This document shows, piece by piece, positions 1 through 11,701 of a DNA stretch of 64,000 nt. The stretch is taken from assembly GCF_013359735.1 (NCBI RefSeq), contig NZ_JABFMX010000007.1:62001-126000 (forward strand), written 5' to 3'. Numbering within the stretch: position 1 is the stretch's first letter; every line of letters starts with the position of its first letter. The notes below the pieces were generated by a model. The model was not told the origin of the DNA, did not search any database, and worked only from the letters and a program-made list of their open reading frames with translations. This DNA is from Arthrobacter sp. C9C5 (GTDB lineage Bacteria; Actinomycetota; Actinomycetes; Actinomycetales; Micrococcaceae). The translations under genes were made by a program, and so were the position numbers.

Positions 1-1
1 A

Positions 2-367
2 CGCCAGGCATGGGAGGACGCCCGGGACCAGGCGGACGAGCACACCGTGATCGCGGGAACGGATAACGGAACGTCCATGGTGATGCGCTTCGTCCAGCAG
101 AAGGTCGAAATCCGTGTGGGCGAGAAAGTGACGTTCGTCAACAGCGGTATGGGCGCCCCGCACACCGTCACCTTTGGCAAGGAACCCGCCAATGTCTTTG
201 TCCCCCGGGGTAACCCGGCCAAGTTTGCCGGTGGAGACCTCAACTCAGGAATCATGCCCCCGCACAGCAAGTTCACCGTGACCTTCACCAAGGCCGGCGA
301 ATTCGACTACATCTGCGGCCTGCATGACTTCATGGGCATGGTGGGCACCGTGGAAGTCCGGAGGTAA
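2..367 (+). CDS. Cupredoxin-domain protein (5' truncated by window edge)
   Basis: The frame is open from base 2, so the true start lies upstream and only the C-terminal 121 residues are visible. They form a plastocyanin/azurin-like blue-copper fold: a His in 'GAPHTVTF', then the C-terminal ligand loop 'YICGLHDFMGM', giving Cys, His and Met as the expected type-1 copper ligands. Proteins of this family carry electrons or bind copper outside the cytoplasm. The N-terminus that would show a signal peptide or membrane anchor is missing. The gene converges with nadE, 24 bp away. The domain call is solid; the physiological partner is unknown. Confidence 0.85.
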   Translation, partial: RQAWEDARDQADEHTVIAGTDNGTSMVMRFVQQKVEIRVGEKVTFVNSGMGAPHTVTFGKEPANVFVPRGNPAKFAGGDLNSGIMPPHSKFTVTFTKAGEFDYICGLHDFMGMVGTVEVRR

Positions 368-391
368 CCGGGCGGAGCGACTACGGGCGCG

Positions 392-1216
392 TTACTGCTT
401 CCACCAGGTGTCGAAAATGGTGACCGGGACGGTGCGCTTGTGCCGGGTCCGCAGGTATTTCTGCTCGATCAGCTCGGCCGCGGCGTCGGGGATGTCGCGG
501 CCTTCGAGGTAATCGTCGATCTGGTCGTAGCTCAGGCCGAGTTCTTCCTCGTCGGTGCGCCCGGGCTTGTGGTCCAGGAGGTCCGCCGTCGGGACCTTCT
601 CCCAGATGCGGGCCGGGGCGCCGAGTTCGGCCAGCAGGGCGCGGTTCTGGCGCTTGTTCAGGCCGAACAGCGGCAGGATGTCCGCGCCGCCGTCGCCGTA
701 TTTGGTGAAGAATCCGGTCACGGATTCGGCGCCGTGGTCGGTGCCGATCACCAGGTAGTTGTGCTCCCCGGCCAGGGCGTACTGGGCGATCATGCGTGTG
801 CGGGCCTTGGTGTTGCCCTTGTGGAAGTCGGAAATGCCGTTGCCCACGGTTTTTTCGAATTCATCCTCGAAGCCGTCCACCGCGGCCGAGATGTTGAAGG
901 TCCACTCCGTCTTGGCCCGCACAAAGTCCAGGGCCGCCTGGGCGTCGTCCTCATCGTGCTGCACGCCGTAGGGAAGCCGCACCGCGACGAAGTTCGCCTC
1001 CTCGCCCTCGGCCTCGAGCTCCTCGACCGCCAGTTGCGCCAGCCGTCCGGCCAGCGAGGAGTCGAGGCCGCCGGAGATGCCCAGGACGAAGCCCTTGGTG
1101 TGGCTGGCCTTGAGATAGTCCTTGAGGAACGTGACGCGTTTGCGCACCTCCCCGGCGGGGTCGATCCGGGGCTGCACGCCCATTTCTTCAATGATCTTCG
1201 CCTGGAGTTCACGCAT
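392..1216 (-). CDS. nadE: NH3-dependent NAD+ synthetase
   Basis: A 274-residue protein, the usual length of the ammonia-dependent (E. coli-type) enzyme without a glutaminase domain. It converts nicotinic acid adenine dinucleotide, ATP and ammonia to NAD+ in the cytoplasm. The PP-loop 'GISGGLDSS' that binds pyrophosphate lies near residue 46. The downstream blocks '[20 protein letters not shown]' and '[19 protein letters not shown]' are characteristic of NadE. The ATG at 1216 fits the family N-terminus ([14 protein letters not shown]). It is a single gene with no obvious operon partner. Confidence 0.96.
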   Translation of the reverse strand: MRELQAKIIEEMGVQPRIDPAGEVRKRVTFLKDYLKASHTKGFVLGISGGLDSSLAGRLAQLAVEELEAEGEEANFVAVRLPYGVQHDEDDAQAALDFVRAKTEWTFNISAAVDGFEDEFEKTVGNGISDFHKGNTKARTRMIAQYALAGEHNYLVIGTDHGAESVTGFFTKYGDGGADILPLFGLNKRQNRALLAELGAPARIWEKVPTADLLDHKPGRTDEEELGLSYDQIDDYLEGRDIPDAAAELIEQKYLRTRHKRTVPVTIFDTWWKQ

Positions 1217-1403
1217 GCCTCACAGCCTAGCCAGCCGTGTCAATCAGGCTCAACTGTTGCCGGCCGGCCAGTGTGTGGCCCGGGGCGGCTCCGGCGGCGG
1301 AATGCGCTGCGCTTCCGGGCCAGCGCTGCGCGGATCCGCGGTGCCCGCGTCCGGAACCGCCGCGAAAACCCCCTCCCGCCGGCACCCCTCGCAGGCGTAG
1401 CGT

Positions 1404-2663
1404 ATGGCCATGGAGACGACGGGATGCGTGGTGGTGGGCGGCGGCCCGGCCGGGATGATGCTCGGCCTGCTCCTGGCCCGGGCCGGGGTGCAGGTGACGG
1501 TCCTGGAAAAGCACGCGGACTTCCTGCGCGACTTCCGCGGCGACACGGTGCACCCATCCACCATCCGGCTGATCGACGAACTCGGCCTCGGCCAGGAATT
1601 CCGCCGCCTGCCGCAAAGCCGCCTGCGGAGCGTCGTGTTCCCGGTCCCGGGCGGGCCGCCGGTGACCATGGGCGACTTTGATTCCCTGCGGCCGCCGTAC
1701 AACTACATCGCCATGATGCCGCAGTGGGATTTCCTGAACTTCCTGGCCGCAGCTGCTGCCGAGGAGCCCGGGTTCACCCTGCTCATGAACCACACGGCCA
1801 CCGGGCTGGTCCGCGACGGGGGCCGTGTCCGCGGGGTCCGGTTCCGCACCCCGGACGGCACGCAGGACGAGCTCCGGGCCGACCTGGTGGTTGCGACGGA
1901 CGGCCGCCACTCCGCGTTGCGTGCCGCCGTCGGGCTGGCCCCGAAAGAGTTTCCGGTGCCTTTCGACACCTGGTGGTTCCGGCTGCCCCGGTATCCTGCC
2001 GAACGTGGCGAGGTGGCCGGGCTGGTGCCGGCGTTCGGCCCCGGGGAGGCGCTGGTGGCCTTGTCCCGCAACGATTACTACCAAATGGGCTACCTTGCCC
2101 CGAAAGGCACCGACGCCAGGATCCGTGCGGAGGGCGTCGACGGCTTCCGGCGCCGGATCGCCGGGCTTCGGCCGGACCTCGAGGACCGGGTGGACGCCAT
2201 CCGGTCCCTCGATGACCTGCACTGGCTCGACGTCCGCCTGGACCGGCTGCAGTCGTGGCACATCAACGGCCTGCTCTGCATCGGCGACGCCGCGCATGCG
2301 ATGTCCCCGGCCGGCGGCGTCGGCATCAACCTCGCCATCCAGGACGCCGTGGCGGCGGCGGAGATCCTGGCCCCCGCGCTGCTCCGCGGCCGGGTCACGG
2401 CGGCGGACCTCCGACGCGTCGAACGACGACGGCGGCTCCCCACCGTCGTCGTGCAGACCGGCCAGCGGCTCATGCACCGCGCCGTCTTCGGCCCGATCAT
2501 GGCCGGAAAACGCACCAAATTTCCGGCCGCCGCGCTCTTCCTGGCCCGGCGGATTCCGGCGGTTCGCCGGATCATTCCCCGGTTTATCGCCTTCGGACCC
2601 CGCCCCGAACACGCCCCCGCCTTCGCGCGCCGCGCCGAGGCCCGGCCCCAGCCGCACGCCTAG
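1404..2663 (+). CDS. FAD-dependent oxidoreductase / aromatic-hydroxylase-like
   Basis: A 419-residue class A flavoprotein (PHBH/UbiH-like fold). The N-terminal dinucleotide motif is 'VVGGGPAGMMLGLLLARAG' ending in an acidic residue (VLEK). The 'ATDGRHSALR' block is the second FAD/NAD(P)H (DG) motif. 'GDAAHAMSPAGGVGINLAIQ' is the third FAD-binding motif. No C-terminal thioredoxin-like domain is present. Members hydroxylate or epoxidise aromatic or polyketide-like substrates with NAD(P)H and O2; the substrate here cannot be read. It converges with the ACP-E2-E1-AcsA operon, so a link to that pathway is possible but unproven. ATG 1404 places the FAD motif at the expected N-terminus. Confidence 0.85.
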   Translation: MAMETTGCVVVGGGPAGMMLGLLLARAGVQVTVLEKHADFLRDFRGDTVHPSTIRLIDELGLGQEFRRLPQSRLRSVVFPVPGGPPVTMGDFDSLRPPYNYIAMMPQWDFLNFLAAAAAEEPGFTLLMNHTATGLVRDGGRVRGVRFRTPDGTQDELRADLVVATDGRHSALRAAVGLAPKEFPVPFDTWWFRLPRYPAERGEVAGLVPAFGPGEALVALSRNDYYQMGYLAPKGTDARIRAEGVDGFRRRIAGLRPDLEDRVDAIRSLDDLHWLDVRLDRLQSWHINGLLCIGDAAHAMSPAGGVGINLAIQDAVAAAEILAPALLRGRVTAADLRRVERRRRLPTVVVQTGQRLMHRAVFGPIMAGKRTKFPAAALFLARRIPAVRRIIPRFIAFGPRPEHAPAFARRAEARPQPHA

Positions 2664-2740
2664 CCCCTCACTCCCGTCCATTGCTCCGCAGGTGCCCTTT
2701 AGCGCCCCCAAAACGGCGGTTACGGAGCAGCGGATGCACG

Positions 2741-2983
2741 TCAGCCGTGCGCGGCGAGGTAACTGATCAGGCCGTCGACGGTGGCGACCGCGGGATAGTC
2801 CCGCTCCGGGATGTCCACGCCGGTCGCCGTGTCGATGGTTTCGACGAGCCGCAGGAAATCCAGTGAGTCCAGCTCGAGGTCCTGCCGTAGCCGGGCGTCG
2901 CCGCCGACGTCGTCCAGTTCAACATCCGGTGCGACTTTCCCCAGCGCGGCACGCACCGCGGCCCGGGCATCCTGTTCGTTCAT
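2741..2983 (-). CDS. Acyl carrier protein (stand-alone)
   Basis: An 80-residue acidic protein with the phosphopantetheine-attachment motif 'LELDSLDFLRLVE'; the Ser of DSLDF is the expected modification site. Length and composition match freestanding ACPs. It is the last gene of the minus-strand operon acsA-E1alpha-E1beta-E2-acp, 13 bp after E2. No fatty-acid or polyketide synthase gene is nearby, so its partner is probably the dehydrogenase complex or the acyl-CoA synthetase. It could carry a product acyl group or supply octanoyl groups for lipoylation; both ideas are inference. Confidence 0.88.
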   Translation of the reverse strand: MNEQDARAAVRAALGKVAPDVELDDVGGDARLRQDLELDSLDFLRLVETIDTATGVDIPERDYPAVATVDGLISYLAAHG

Positions 2984-2996
2984 GGTGTCTCCGTCT

Positions 2997-4394
2997 TCAC
3001 AGTTCGTCCGGTTTCTGCAGCAACTCTTGGATCCGGGCCAGGAAGCGGCCGCCGCGCAGTCCGTCGCTGACCCGGTGGTCGGCCGACAGGGTGGCGATCG
3101 CGGCGGCCCGGACGCCCAGCATCCCGTTCTCCGCCCAGGGTTGCTCCAGCACGCGGCCGAAGCCCACCATCGCCACCTGCGGCGGATAGATCACCCCGTA
3201 GACGCTCTCCACGCCGAGGTCCCCGAGATTCGTCACGGTGATGGTGGGGTCCGCCATCTCGGCGCGCTGCAGCCGTCCGGCCCGCGCGCGGCTGACCAGG
3301 TCCCGCAGCTGTTCCATCAGCTCGTCGAGGGCCAGGGTGTCGGCGTCATGGATCGCGGGGGCCACCAGGCCGCCCTGGCGCAGGGCCACCGCGACGCCCA
3401 GATGCACCGCGGCGCTGGGCCGGTACGCCCCGTCCAGATAGAAGCCGTTGACCTCCGGGACGTCCTTGGCCGCGAGCGCCGCCGCCTTGAGCAGGAGGGC
3501 GGAGGGCACCAGCCGGGACGCCACCGGCCGCTGCGCGTTGACGGTCTGCATCCAGCCGACGGCGGCGCGCAGGTCCAGGGTGGTGCTCAGGTAGTAGTGC
3601 GGGATGGTCTGCTTGGAGCGCGACATCAGCGCCCCGATGGCCCGGCGCAGGGTGGCCACCCGTTCGCGGCCCTCCGGGGGCTTCTCCGCAGCCGGGGCCC
3701 GCGCTTCCGGCACAGCCCCCGCTTCTGGCACAACCGCCCCCGGCGCTTCCGGCGCAACCGCCGGCGGTCCTGCCTCCCGGGGACCGGCCTCCGGCCGGCG
3801 GGCTGCGGCGGCCTGTACGTCCTCCACGGTCACGGCGCCCTCCGGTCCGGTGCCGGGGACGGACGAAAGCTCGACGCCGAGTTCGGCGGCGAGCCGCCTG
3901 GCCCGCGGCGAGGACCGCACCCGCCGTGTGCCTGCAGGCCGGGCGGCCACTGCGTGCTCCACGTCGGCGCGGGTGATCGCGCCATCCTTGCCGGTGCCGT
4001 GGATCCGTCCGGTGTCGACGCCGAGCCGGTGCGCGAGGTGCCGGACCGGAGGCGCGATTGGAGGCGCTTCCGGCGAAGGGGCCGGCTTCGCAGCCTCAAC
4101 CTTCGCGGCCACGGGCCGGGGCGGCGGTGCCTCGCGGCTGGGAGCCCCGACCTCGGCCGGGGTCTGCGTGATCCGGGCCAGCGGCGTCCCCACCGGTACG
4201 GTCTCGCCGATGTCTACCAGGAGGTCCGCGACCACCCCCTCCTGGAAGGATTCGACGTCCATCACGGTCTTGTCCGTGTCCACCACGGCCACGAGGTCCC
4301 CGCGGCGGACGTAGTCGCCGGGCTTGACCAGCCATTCGACGATCTTGCCGTGCTCCATATCGGCCCCGAGCGAGGGCATCAGGAAGTCACCCAC
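2997..4394 (-). CDS. 2-oxoacid dehydrogenase E2 (dihydrolipoyl acyltransferase) with two E3-binding domains
   Basis: A 465-residue E2. Domain order: lipoyl domain (about 1-78, lipoyl Lys about 42 in '[10 protein letters not shown]'), a Pro/Ala linker, a first peripheral-subunit-binding domain (about 116-150, '[22 protein letters not shown]'-type, split here by its Gly-rich turn), a second one (about 161-196, '[18 protein letters not shown]'), another linker, then the acyltransferase domain with active-site 'DHRVSDG'. Most bacterial E2 proteins have a single E3-binding domain. The GTG at 4394 overlaps the E1beta stop and gives the family N-terminus ([12 protein letters not shown]); ATG 4379 is the alternative. 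No E3 gene is in the operon, so a housekeeping lipoamide dehydrogenase is presumably shared. Confidence 0.92.
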   Translation of the reverse strand: MGDFLMPSLGADMEHGKIVEWLVKPGDYVRRGDLVAVVDTDKTVMDVESFQEGVVADLLVDIGETVPVGTPLARITQTPAEVGAPSREAPPPRPVAAKVEAAKPAPSPEAPPIAPPVRHLAHRLGVDTGRIHGTGKDGAITRADVEHAVAARPAGTRRVRSSPRARRLAAELGVELSSVPGTGPEGAVTVEDVQAAAARRPEAGPREAGPPAVAPEAPGAVVPEAGAVPEARAPAAEKPPEGRERVATLRRAIGALMSRSKQTIPHYYLSTTLDLRAAVGWMQTVNAQRPVASRLVPSALLLKAAALAAKDVPEVNGFYLDGAYRPSAAVHLGVAVALRQGGLVAPAIHDADTLALDELMEQLRDLVSRARAGRLQRAEMADPTITVTNLGDLGVESVYGVIYPPQVAMVGFGRVLEQPWAENGMLGVRAAAIATLSADHRVSDGLRGGRFLARIQELLQKPDEL

Positions 4395-5367
4395 GCGCCC
4401 CGACCGCCTCCCGAGCTGCCGCGACGACCCGTTCCACGGAGGGCAGGGCGGCGATTTCAAGATGCTTGGCGTAGGGGATCGGCACCTCGGCGCTGCAGAC
4501 CCGGCCCACGGGCGCGTCCAGCTCGAAGAACGCGTGTTCGCTGATCCGGGCGCTGATTTCGGCGGAGATGCTGCCGCTGCGCCAGCCCTCGTCCACCACC
4601 ACGGCACGGTGCGTCCGGGCCACCGAGGCGAGGATGGCGGCGTCGTCGAGCGGTCGCAGCGTGCGCAGGTCCAGCACTTCGGCGTCGATGCCTTCGGCGG
4701 CGAGCTGCCCGGCGGCCTCGAGCGTGAGGGGGAGCGTCCCGCCGTAGGTGATGAGTGAGACGTCGGCGCCGGGCCGCCGGATGGCGGCGCTGGTGATGTC
4801 CACCGCGCCGGCGTCCTCGGCGAGCTCGCCCGGGACGTTGTAGAGCGAGCCGTGCTCGAAGATCAGCACCGGGTCCGGGTCCTGGAGCGCGGTCCACAGC
4901 ATCCCGCGGGCGTCTTCGAGGGTGGCGGGGGTGAGGATCCGCAGCCCGGGGATGTGCGCGTACCAGCCCTCCAGGCTGTGCGAGTGCTGGGCGCCAAGCT
5001 GGCGGCCGGCGCCGGTGGTCATCCGGATCACCAGCGGCACGTGGAACTGGCCGCCGGACATGTGCAGCAGGGACGCGGCGTTGTTCACGATCTGGTCGAG
5101 GGCCAGGAGGCTGAAATTCACGGTCATGATCTCCACGATGGGTCGCATCCCGCCGAGCGCGGCGCCGATCCCGGCGCCGACGAACCCGGACTCGGACAGC
5201 GGGGTGTCGCGGATCCGTTCCGGCCCGAACTCCTCCAGCAGGCCCAGGCTCACGGCGAAGGAGCCGCCATAGGCACCCACATCCTCGCCCATCAGGAAAA
5301 CCCGCTCGTCACGCTGCAGCGCCTCGCGGATCCCGGCCCGAAGCGCCTCCCGGTAGCTGGATTTCAT
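4387..5367 (-). CDS. 2-oxoacid dehydrogenase E1 beta subunit
   Basis: A 326-residue transketolase-like E1 beta chain of a heterotetrameric pyruvate/acetoin/branched-chain 2-oxoacid dehydrogenase. It begins '[20 protein letters not shown]' and carries '[11 protein letters not shown]', where the Glu is the conserved residue that activates the thiamine ring, followed by the family block 'GMRPIVEIM'. The C-terminal transketolase domain ('[16 protein letters not shown]') is complete. Its ATG overlaps the E1alpha stop (ATGA), so the subunits are translationally coupled. Motifs do not settle whether the substrate is pyruvate, acetoin or a branched oxoacid. Confidence 0.93.
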   Translation of the reverse strand: MKSSYREALRAGIREALQRDERVFLMGEDVGAYGGSFAVSLGLLEEFGPERIRDTPLSESGFVGAGIGAALGGMRPIVEIMTVNFSLLALDQIVNNAASLLHMSGGQFHVPLVIRMTTGAGRQLGAQHSHSLEGWYAHIPGLRILTPATLEDARGMLWTALQDPDPVLIFEHGSLYNVPGELAEDAGAVDITSAAIRRPGADVSLITYGGTLPLTLEAAGQLAAEGIDAEVLDLRTLRPLDDAAILASVARTHRAVVVDEGWRSGSISAEISARISEHAFFELDAPVGRVCSAEVPIPYAKHLEIAALPSVERVVAAAREAVGARG

Positions 5368-6379
5368 GACCCGTCCCCTTCCTGCCAGGCGCCGGGGTCG
5401 CTGTACACAAAGCGCGTGAGGTCCTCGAGCGGCTCCGGCTTGCCGGCCTCCGCAACCTCGACGCCGGCCGCGACTTCCGCCTCGGCGTCGGCCTGCAGTT
5501 GCTGCCAGTCCGCCTCGGTGAGCTGGCCGGCGGCCTCCATCGCGGAGCGCAGCAGCGTGATCGGATCCCGCTCCAGCCACCGCGCCACCTCGGCCTTGTC
5601 CCGGTACCGCTCCGGGTCGAACATCGAATGCGCCCGGAAGCGGTAGGTGCGCAGTTCCAGGAAGTGCGGCCCGCCGCCGGCTCGGACCGCGTCGACGGCG
5701 CGACGGGCGGTCTCCTCGACGGCCAGCACGTCCATCCCGTCCACGGCCCAGGCGGCAATCTCGTAGCCGGCGGCCTTCAGCGCGATGTCGGTCTGCGACT
5801 CGGAGCGGCCCAGCGCCGTGCCCATCGCGTACAGGTTGTTTTCACAGCAGAACAGCACCGGCAGCTGCCAGAGAGCGGCGAGGTTGAGGCTCTCATGGAA
5901 CTCGCCCTCCGCGACGGCGCCCTCACCGAAAAAGCAAACGGTGACGCGGGACCGGCCGGCCATCTTGTCCGCGAGCGCCAGCCCGACGGCCAGCGGCAGG
6001 CCGCCGGCGACGATCGCGTTCCCGCCGTAAAATCGCGTGGCGGCGTCGAACAGGTGCATGGAGCCACCGCGTCCGCGGCAGCAGCCCTCCACGAAGCCGT
6101 ACATCTCGGCAAGGATCGAGCCGGCGGACACGCCGCGCAGCAGGGCGTGGCCGTGTTCCCGGTAGGTGGCGACGACGGCGTCCTCCGGAGTGAGGGTTTC
6201 CAGCACCCCGGCCGCCACCGCCTCCTCGCCGATGTAAACGTGCAGGAAGCCGCGGATCTTGGCGGCGCTGTACAGCTCGACGCACTTTTCCTCGAGCTGG
6301 CGCACGCGCAGCATCTGCAGCAACAGGTGCCGGCCGTGCGCGGGATCCAGCGGGCCGGCGGCAGCCGCCATCGGGCCGG

Positions 6380-6383
<4 letters not shown>
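5364..6383 (-). CDS. 2-oxoacid dehydrogenase E1 alpha subunit (TPP-binding)
   Basis: A 339-residue E1 alpha chain with '[13 protein letters not shown]', '[14 protein letters not shown]' and the thiamine-diphosphate motif spanning '[15 protein letters not shown]' to 'CCENN'. The usual GDG starting this motif is GEG here, so the Mg2+-ligand Asp is replaced by Glu. The change is conservative and probably tolerated. The GTG start at 6383 overlaps the acsA stop (GTGA); ATG 6371 is an alternative. With E1beta and E2 it would decarboxylate a 2-oxoacid (or acetoin) and load the acyl group on the lipoyl arm of E2. Confidence 0.92.
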
Positions 6384-8266
<1,883 letters not shown>

Positions 8267-8413
8267 GCTTACATCGGACGCCCGCCCCGCGCCGGCGGCC
8301 AGTGCCGTAAGTCCCGTGCCCCGCGTCCCGGCCCGGGAGGAAGCCGCCGCGGGCGCCGACATCTGGCGTCCGGACTGGGATCCGGGCCAGCGCCTGCCAC
8401 TAAACTGGGTCCC

Positions 8414-8998
8414 ATGACTGCCACCAGTGACTTTGCAGCCGACGCCGCTGCCGCCCGTGCCCGCCTCCTGGAACTGATCAAGGAGCTGGCCGTCGTCCGC
8501 GGCAAGGTCATCCTCTCCAGCGGCGCCGAGGCCGACTACTACATCGACCTGCGCCGCATCACCCTGCACCACGAGGCGTCCAAGCTCGTCGGCCAGGTCA
8601 TGTTGTCCCTGCTGGACGACGCCGGGATCGACTTTGAGTGCGCCGGCGGACTGACGATGGGGGCGGACCCGGTGGGCACCGCCGTCATGCATGCCGCCGT
8701 CGACGCCGGCCGCCCGGTGGACGCCTTCGTCGTCCGCAAGGCCCAGAAGTCCTACGGCATGGGCCGCCAGGTCGAGGGGCCCTCGGTTGAGGGCCGCAAG
8801 GTCCTGGTCCTCGAGGACACCTCCACCACGGGCGGCTCGGCGCTGACGGCCGTCGAGGGCGTGCGGAAGGCCGGCGGCAACGTCGTGGCCGTCGCCGTGA
8901 TCGTGGACCGCGACACCGGCGCCAAGGAAAAGATCGAAGCCGAAGCCGGCGTCCCCTACCTGTTCGCTTTCGGTAAGGACGAACTGGGCCTGAGCTAG
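8414..8998 (+). CDS. pyrE: Orotate phosphoribosyltransferase
   Basis: A 194-residue enzyme of de novo pyrimidine synthesis: orotate + PRPP gives OMP + PPi. The PRPP loop is '[19 protein letters not shown]'; the N-terminal '[19 protein letters not shown]' and '[14 protein letters not shown]' blocks are typical of PyrE. A TAAACT box at 8401-8406 ends 7 nt before the ATG, and no Shine-Dalgarno sequence fits, which suggests a leaderless mRNA starting at or near the A of the start codon. It stands alone here, away from other pyr genes. Confidence 0.95.
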   Translation: MTATSDFAADAAAARARLLELIKELAVVRGKVILSSGAEADYYIDLRRITLHHEASKLVGQVMLSLLDDAGIDFECAGGLTMGADPVGTAVMHAAVDAGRPVDAFVVRKAQKSYGMGRQVEGPSVEGRKVLVLEDTSTTGGSALTAVEGVRKAGGNVVAVAVIVDRDTGAKEKIEAEAGVPYLFAFGKDELGLS

Positions 8999-9104
8999 GG
9001 GTTTCACCGGCGGCGGACACGTGTGGACGGTGCTTTGGGGGTGACTTATCATTTCTTAAATACCCCCATCGGTACCTCTGTACCCGTAGTTGGAGAAACG
9101 CGCT

Positions 9105-9872
9105 ATGCTCCCGCCCCAGGAATACCCTGCCACCGTCAGCACGGTCGACCAGGTCCAGAACCTCATCCTCGACAGCACCGACTTCGAAGAGTTCCTCAAT
9201 GAACTCGCACGTTTTTCCGCGCACCAGGTGGCCGGCAAGGGCGACGACGCGCTGTGCGGGATCACCCTGCTGCGGGACCGGAAGGCTGCGACCATCGGCT
9301 GGAGCAGCGAGTCCGCCCGGGAAGTGGACGAGATCCAGTACCGGCTGGCGCAGGGTCCCTGCCTGACGGCGGCGCAGGAAGAGCGCGAGGTCTACGTCCC
9401 GGACCTTTTCGAGGAAGACCGCTGGGGTCCCGACTACGCCACCGCCGTCGCCTCGCATGGACTGCGCTCGGTGCTTTCGGTGCCGTTCCACCTGCAAGGC
9501 GAAGCCCAGGCCGCGCTGAACCTGTATTCGGACGCGCCGCACAAGTTCGACGGCGACGTCGCAGCCCGGGCGCGTGACTTCACCCGGCAGATCTCCCAGG
9601 CGCTGCGCATGGCCGTGCGCTTTTCCCTGCACACGGACAGCGCCACGAACCTGCGGGCCACGCTGGAATCCCGCACGGTCATCGACATGGCGATCGGCAT
9701 CGTGATGGCCCAGAACCGCTGCAGCCAGGAAACGGCGGTCCAGATCCTCACCGACGCGTCCAGCCACGGCAACGTGAAACTGCGCGACATTGCCACCTCG
9801 CTGGTGGAGTCCGTTGGCGGTTCGGCGACCCGGACGCACTTCCAGGAGCCGGGACGGCAGGCCGCCGGATAA
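9105..9872 (+). CDS. GAF and ANTAR domain RNA-binding regulator
   Basis: A 255-residue protein with an N-terminal GAF domain (about residues 10-170, with 'CGITLLRDRKAATIGWSS' and 'LSVPFHLQGEAQAALNLYS') and a C-terminal ANTAR domain (about 185-245, 'IDMAIGIVMAQNRCSQETAV'). ANTAR proteins bind paired RNA hairpins and prevent transcription termination; the GAF domain would sense a small ligand or redox state. ATG 9105 was chosen because GGAGAAA precedes it by about 8 nt; a TTG at 9090 is in frame upstream. The STAS protein follows 96 bp later in the same direction, a common actinobacterial pairing. Confidence 0.9.
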   Translation: MLPPQEYPATVSTVDQVQNLILDSTDFEEFLNELARFSAHQVAGKGDDALCGITLLRDRKAATIGWSSESAREVDEIQYRLAQGPCLTAAQEEREVYVPDLFEEDRWGPDYATAVASHGLRSVLSVPFHLQGEAQAALNLYSDAPHKFDGDVAARARDFTRQISQALRMAVRFSLHTDSATNLRATLESRTVIDMAIGIVMAQNRCSQETAVQILTDASSHGNVKLRDIATSLVESVGGSATRTHFQEPGRQAAG

Positions 9873-9968
9873 CAAGCCGGCTAATCCGGGGACTTGTGCC
9901 CACCCCATCCCGCCGTTACGCTGAGTGAGGTTGAGCCGTCGGCCATAGACACTTACTTTGGAGTACCT

Positions 9969-10520
9969 ATGGACCAATCTCTTAATGCCCAGGTGAAGCT
10001 CGATGTCGCCGCAGACGTCATCCGGATCGATGTCCGGGGCAGCCTCAGCCAGGATTCCCGCCCCGCCCTGATGCAGCTGATCCAGCGCATCCGCCGCATG
10101 GGCATCAGCTCCCACATCCGCGTCGACCTCGCGCACGCCGAATTCGTGGAATCAGCCGCCCTTGCCGGCCTGCGCAACGACCTCAACGCCATTGACGGAG
10201 GACCCGGTCAACTCGAGGTTGCCGGGGCCATGCCCGTCGCTGCCGGGGTTTCGCTTGAACTGCAGATGTTCGGCGACGACTTCGGAAGGGTGTTCCAGCC
10301 GCTGGACCTCTCCGCGGAATTCGTGGCCTCCATTAATCCGTCCGGGACACGCCCGCTGGCCCGCTACTCCGACGATGAGCTGCTGGCCGCCAGCGACTGT
10401 GTCTTCGGCAAGCTGGATGATCCGCGGAACGGTGCGCCCTCGGAGCTCCTGGCCAGGTACGAGGACATCAGCCTCGAACTCGCCCGGCGCGAAGTCGGGC
10501 GCGCGCCCGAACCGGCCTAG
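9969..10520 (+). CDS. STAS-domain protein (anti-anti-sigma-like)
   Basis: A 183-residue protein. Residues about 8-100 form a STAS-like fold: 'VIRIDVRGSLSQDSRPALMQ' then 'RVDLAHAEFVESAALAGLR', where the position of the usual phosphorylatable Ser/Thr (D-S-A/T) is occupied by 'ESAAL'. The C-terminal part (about 110-183) contains a helical 'ARYSDDELLAASDCVFGKLD' segment of unknown role. STAS proteins bind anti-sigma kinases in partner-switching. GGAG about 8 nt before ATG 9969 supports the start. It lies directly after the GAF-ANTAR gene, suggesting a shared signalling function. Confidence 0.7.
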   Translation: MDQSLNAQVKLDVAADVIRIDVRGSLSQDSRPALMQLIQRIRRMGISSHIRVDLAHAEFVESAALAGLRNDLNAIDGGPGQLEVAGAMPVAAGVSLELQMFGDDFGRVFQPLDLSAEFVASINPSGTRPLARYSDDELLAASDCVFGKLDDPRNGAPSELLARYEDISLELARREVGRAPEPA

Positions 10521-10634
10521 GCCGAGCCCTCCCGGCATCCCGACGCCGCCCCTCCTTGAGCCGCCGCGGGGTCACGGGATCGCTGTTTCACCCTCCGTTT
10601 TCTGCTGCACCGGCGCAGTGGCTACGGTAGAGGT

Positions 10635-11675
10635 GTGCCGCATGAGACGGAAGCGAACGACGGGCGGGAACCCCGGGACGCCGAGGCCCGCGTGCTCCGG
10701 CATGCCGCTGAACTCGAACGGTTTTCGCGGCGGAACTTCCTGATCGGCGCCGGTGTCGCCTCAGTCCTGGCCGGGGACATGCTGTTCACCCGCCAGGTGC
10801 AGGCCGAGCGGCGGGTGAACAAGATCCTCCCGGTGCCCGACGACGTCGCTGAGCTGTATTTCCCCCACGCCAGCTGGTTCCTTTTCCCGGGGTACAAGAC
10901 CAGCTGGGAAGAGGCGCAGTGGATCCTGAACTCGCTGCGCGGTGCGCTGACCAAGCGGGGCCAACTGGCCGCCGTCGGCTATTCCAACGTCGGCCTGGAC
11001 ATCGACAAGATCGTGATCGCGGTCATCGAGCACATCCGCGCCCACCAGCTCGACACCGTCTACTTCTACGGCCACAGCTTCGGCGGGATGGTGGCGGTGC
11101 AAGTCGCCGCCCGGTTGCTGGAACTGCACGGCGTCAAGGTGGCGTTCATCCTGCTCGACTCCAGCCCATCCAGCCGGTATGACGTCCTGGACCAGAGCTG
11201 GTTCGAGGGGGTGGTGTTCCTGTACGAGAGCGGATTCCGGTTCCCCACCGTGCTGCGCGGCGGCTACGAACTCGGCGAACGGATGCTGAACAAGCATGAA
11301 CGCAGCTGGGGCCAGGTGCTGGACCAGACCCTGGAACAGCTCTCGCCGATCGCCCCGTCCAGCGTGCTGATCCAGACCGAATCGGCCTACATCTACCACT
11401 TTGACCTGAACCGCTTCGTCGGCAAGCTGGGGGACGCGAAGATGGCATTCATCGGCAATCCCGGGGACCAGACCGTGAGCTACGAGACGGCGCGGGACAC
11501 CTGGATGCTGCGGTTCAAGGCGAACATGGTCTCGGATTCATTGCGGACGGACGGGGCGCGGCCGGCGCACGCCAGCCCGCAGTGGAACCCCTCGGTCTAC
11601 CGGCCGCTCATCGAAGAGCTCCAGGACGAGTTCCTGCCGCTGGCGTCCGGCGGCGGCAAGAAGACCGCCTTCTAG
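10635..11675 (+). CDS. Tat-exported alpha/beta hydrolase
   Basis: A 346-residue protein. The N-terminus has a twin-arginine signature 'SRRNFLIGAGVASVLAG' preceded by about 30 charged residues, so export by Tat is likely. The core is an alpha/beta-hydrolase fold with nucleophile elbow 'YGHSFGGMVA' (Ser of GHSFG). 'LLDSSPSSRYDV' and 'AFIGNPGDQTV' are candidate acid/base regions. Substrate unknown: esterase, lipase or thioesterase are all possible. The GTG start follows a TACGGT box by 6 nt, matching the leaderless pattern seen elsewhere in this window. Confidence 0.78.
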   Translation: MPHETEANDGREPRDAEARVLRHAAELERFSRRNFLIGAGVASVLAGDMLFTRQVQAERRVNKILPVPDDVAELYFPHASWFLFPGYKTSWEEAQWILNSLRGALTKRGQLAAVGYSNVGLDIDKIVIAVIEHIRAHQLDTVYFYGHSFGGMVAVQVAARLLELHGVKVAFILLDSSPSSRYDVLDQSWFEGVVFLYESGFRFPTVLRGGYELGERMLNKHERSWGQVLDQTLEQLSPIAPSSVLIQTESAYIYHFDLNRFVGKLGDAKMAFIGNPGDQTVSYETARDTWMLRFKANMVSDSLRTDGARPAHASPQWNPSVYRPLIEELQDEFLPLASGGGKKTAF

Positions 11676-11701
11676 CCCGAGGGCGGCCCCGCCCGGTCCG
11701 C

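Noticed and set aside
440..1681. Long plus-strand frame opposite nadE
   Set aside because: Antisense shadow of nadE and the start of the flavoprotein gene; typical of GC-rich third positions.
2811..4544. 577-codon plus-strand frame opposite ACP and E2
   Set aside because: Its amino-acid composition (Arg/Gly/Pro-rich) and full overlap with clear E2 domains mark it as a shadow.
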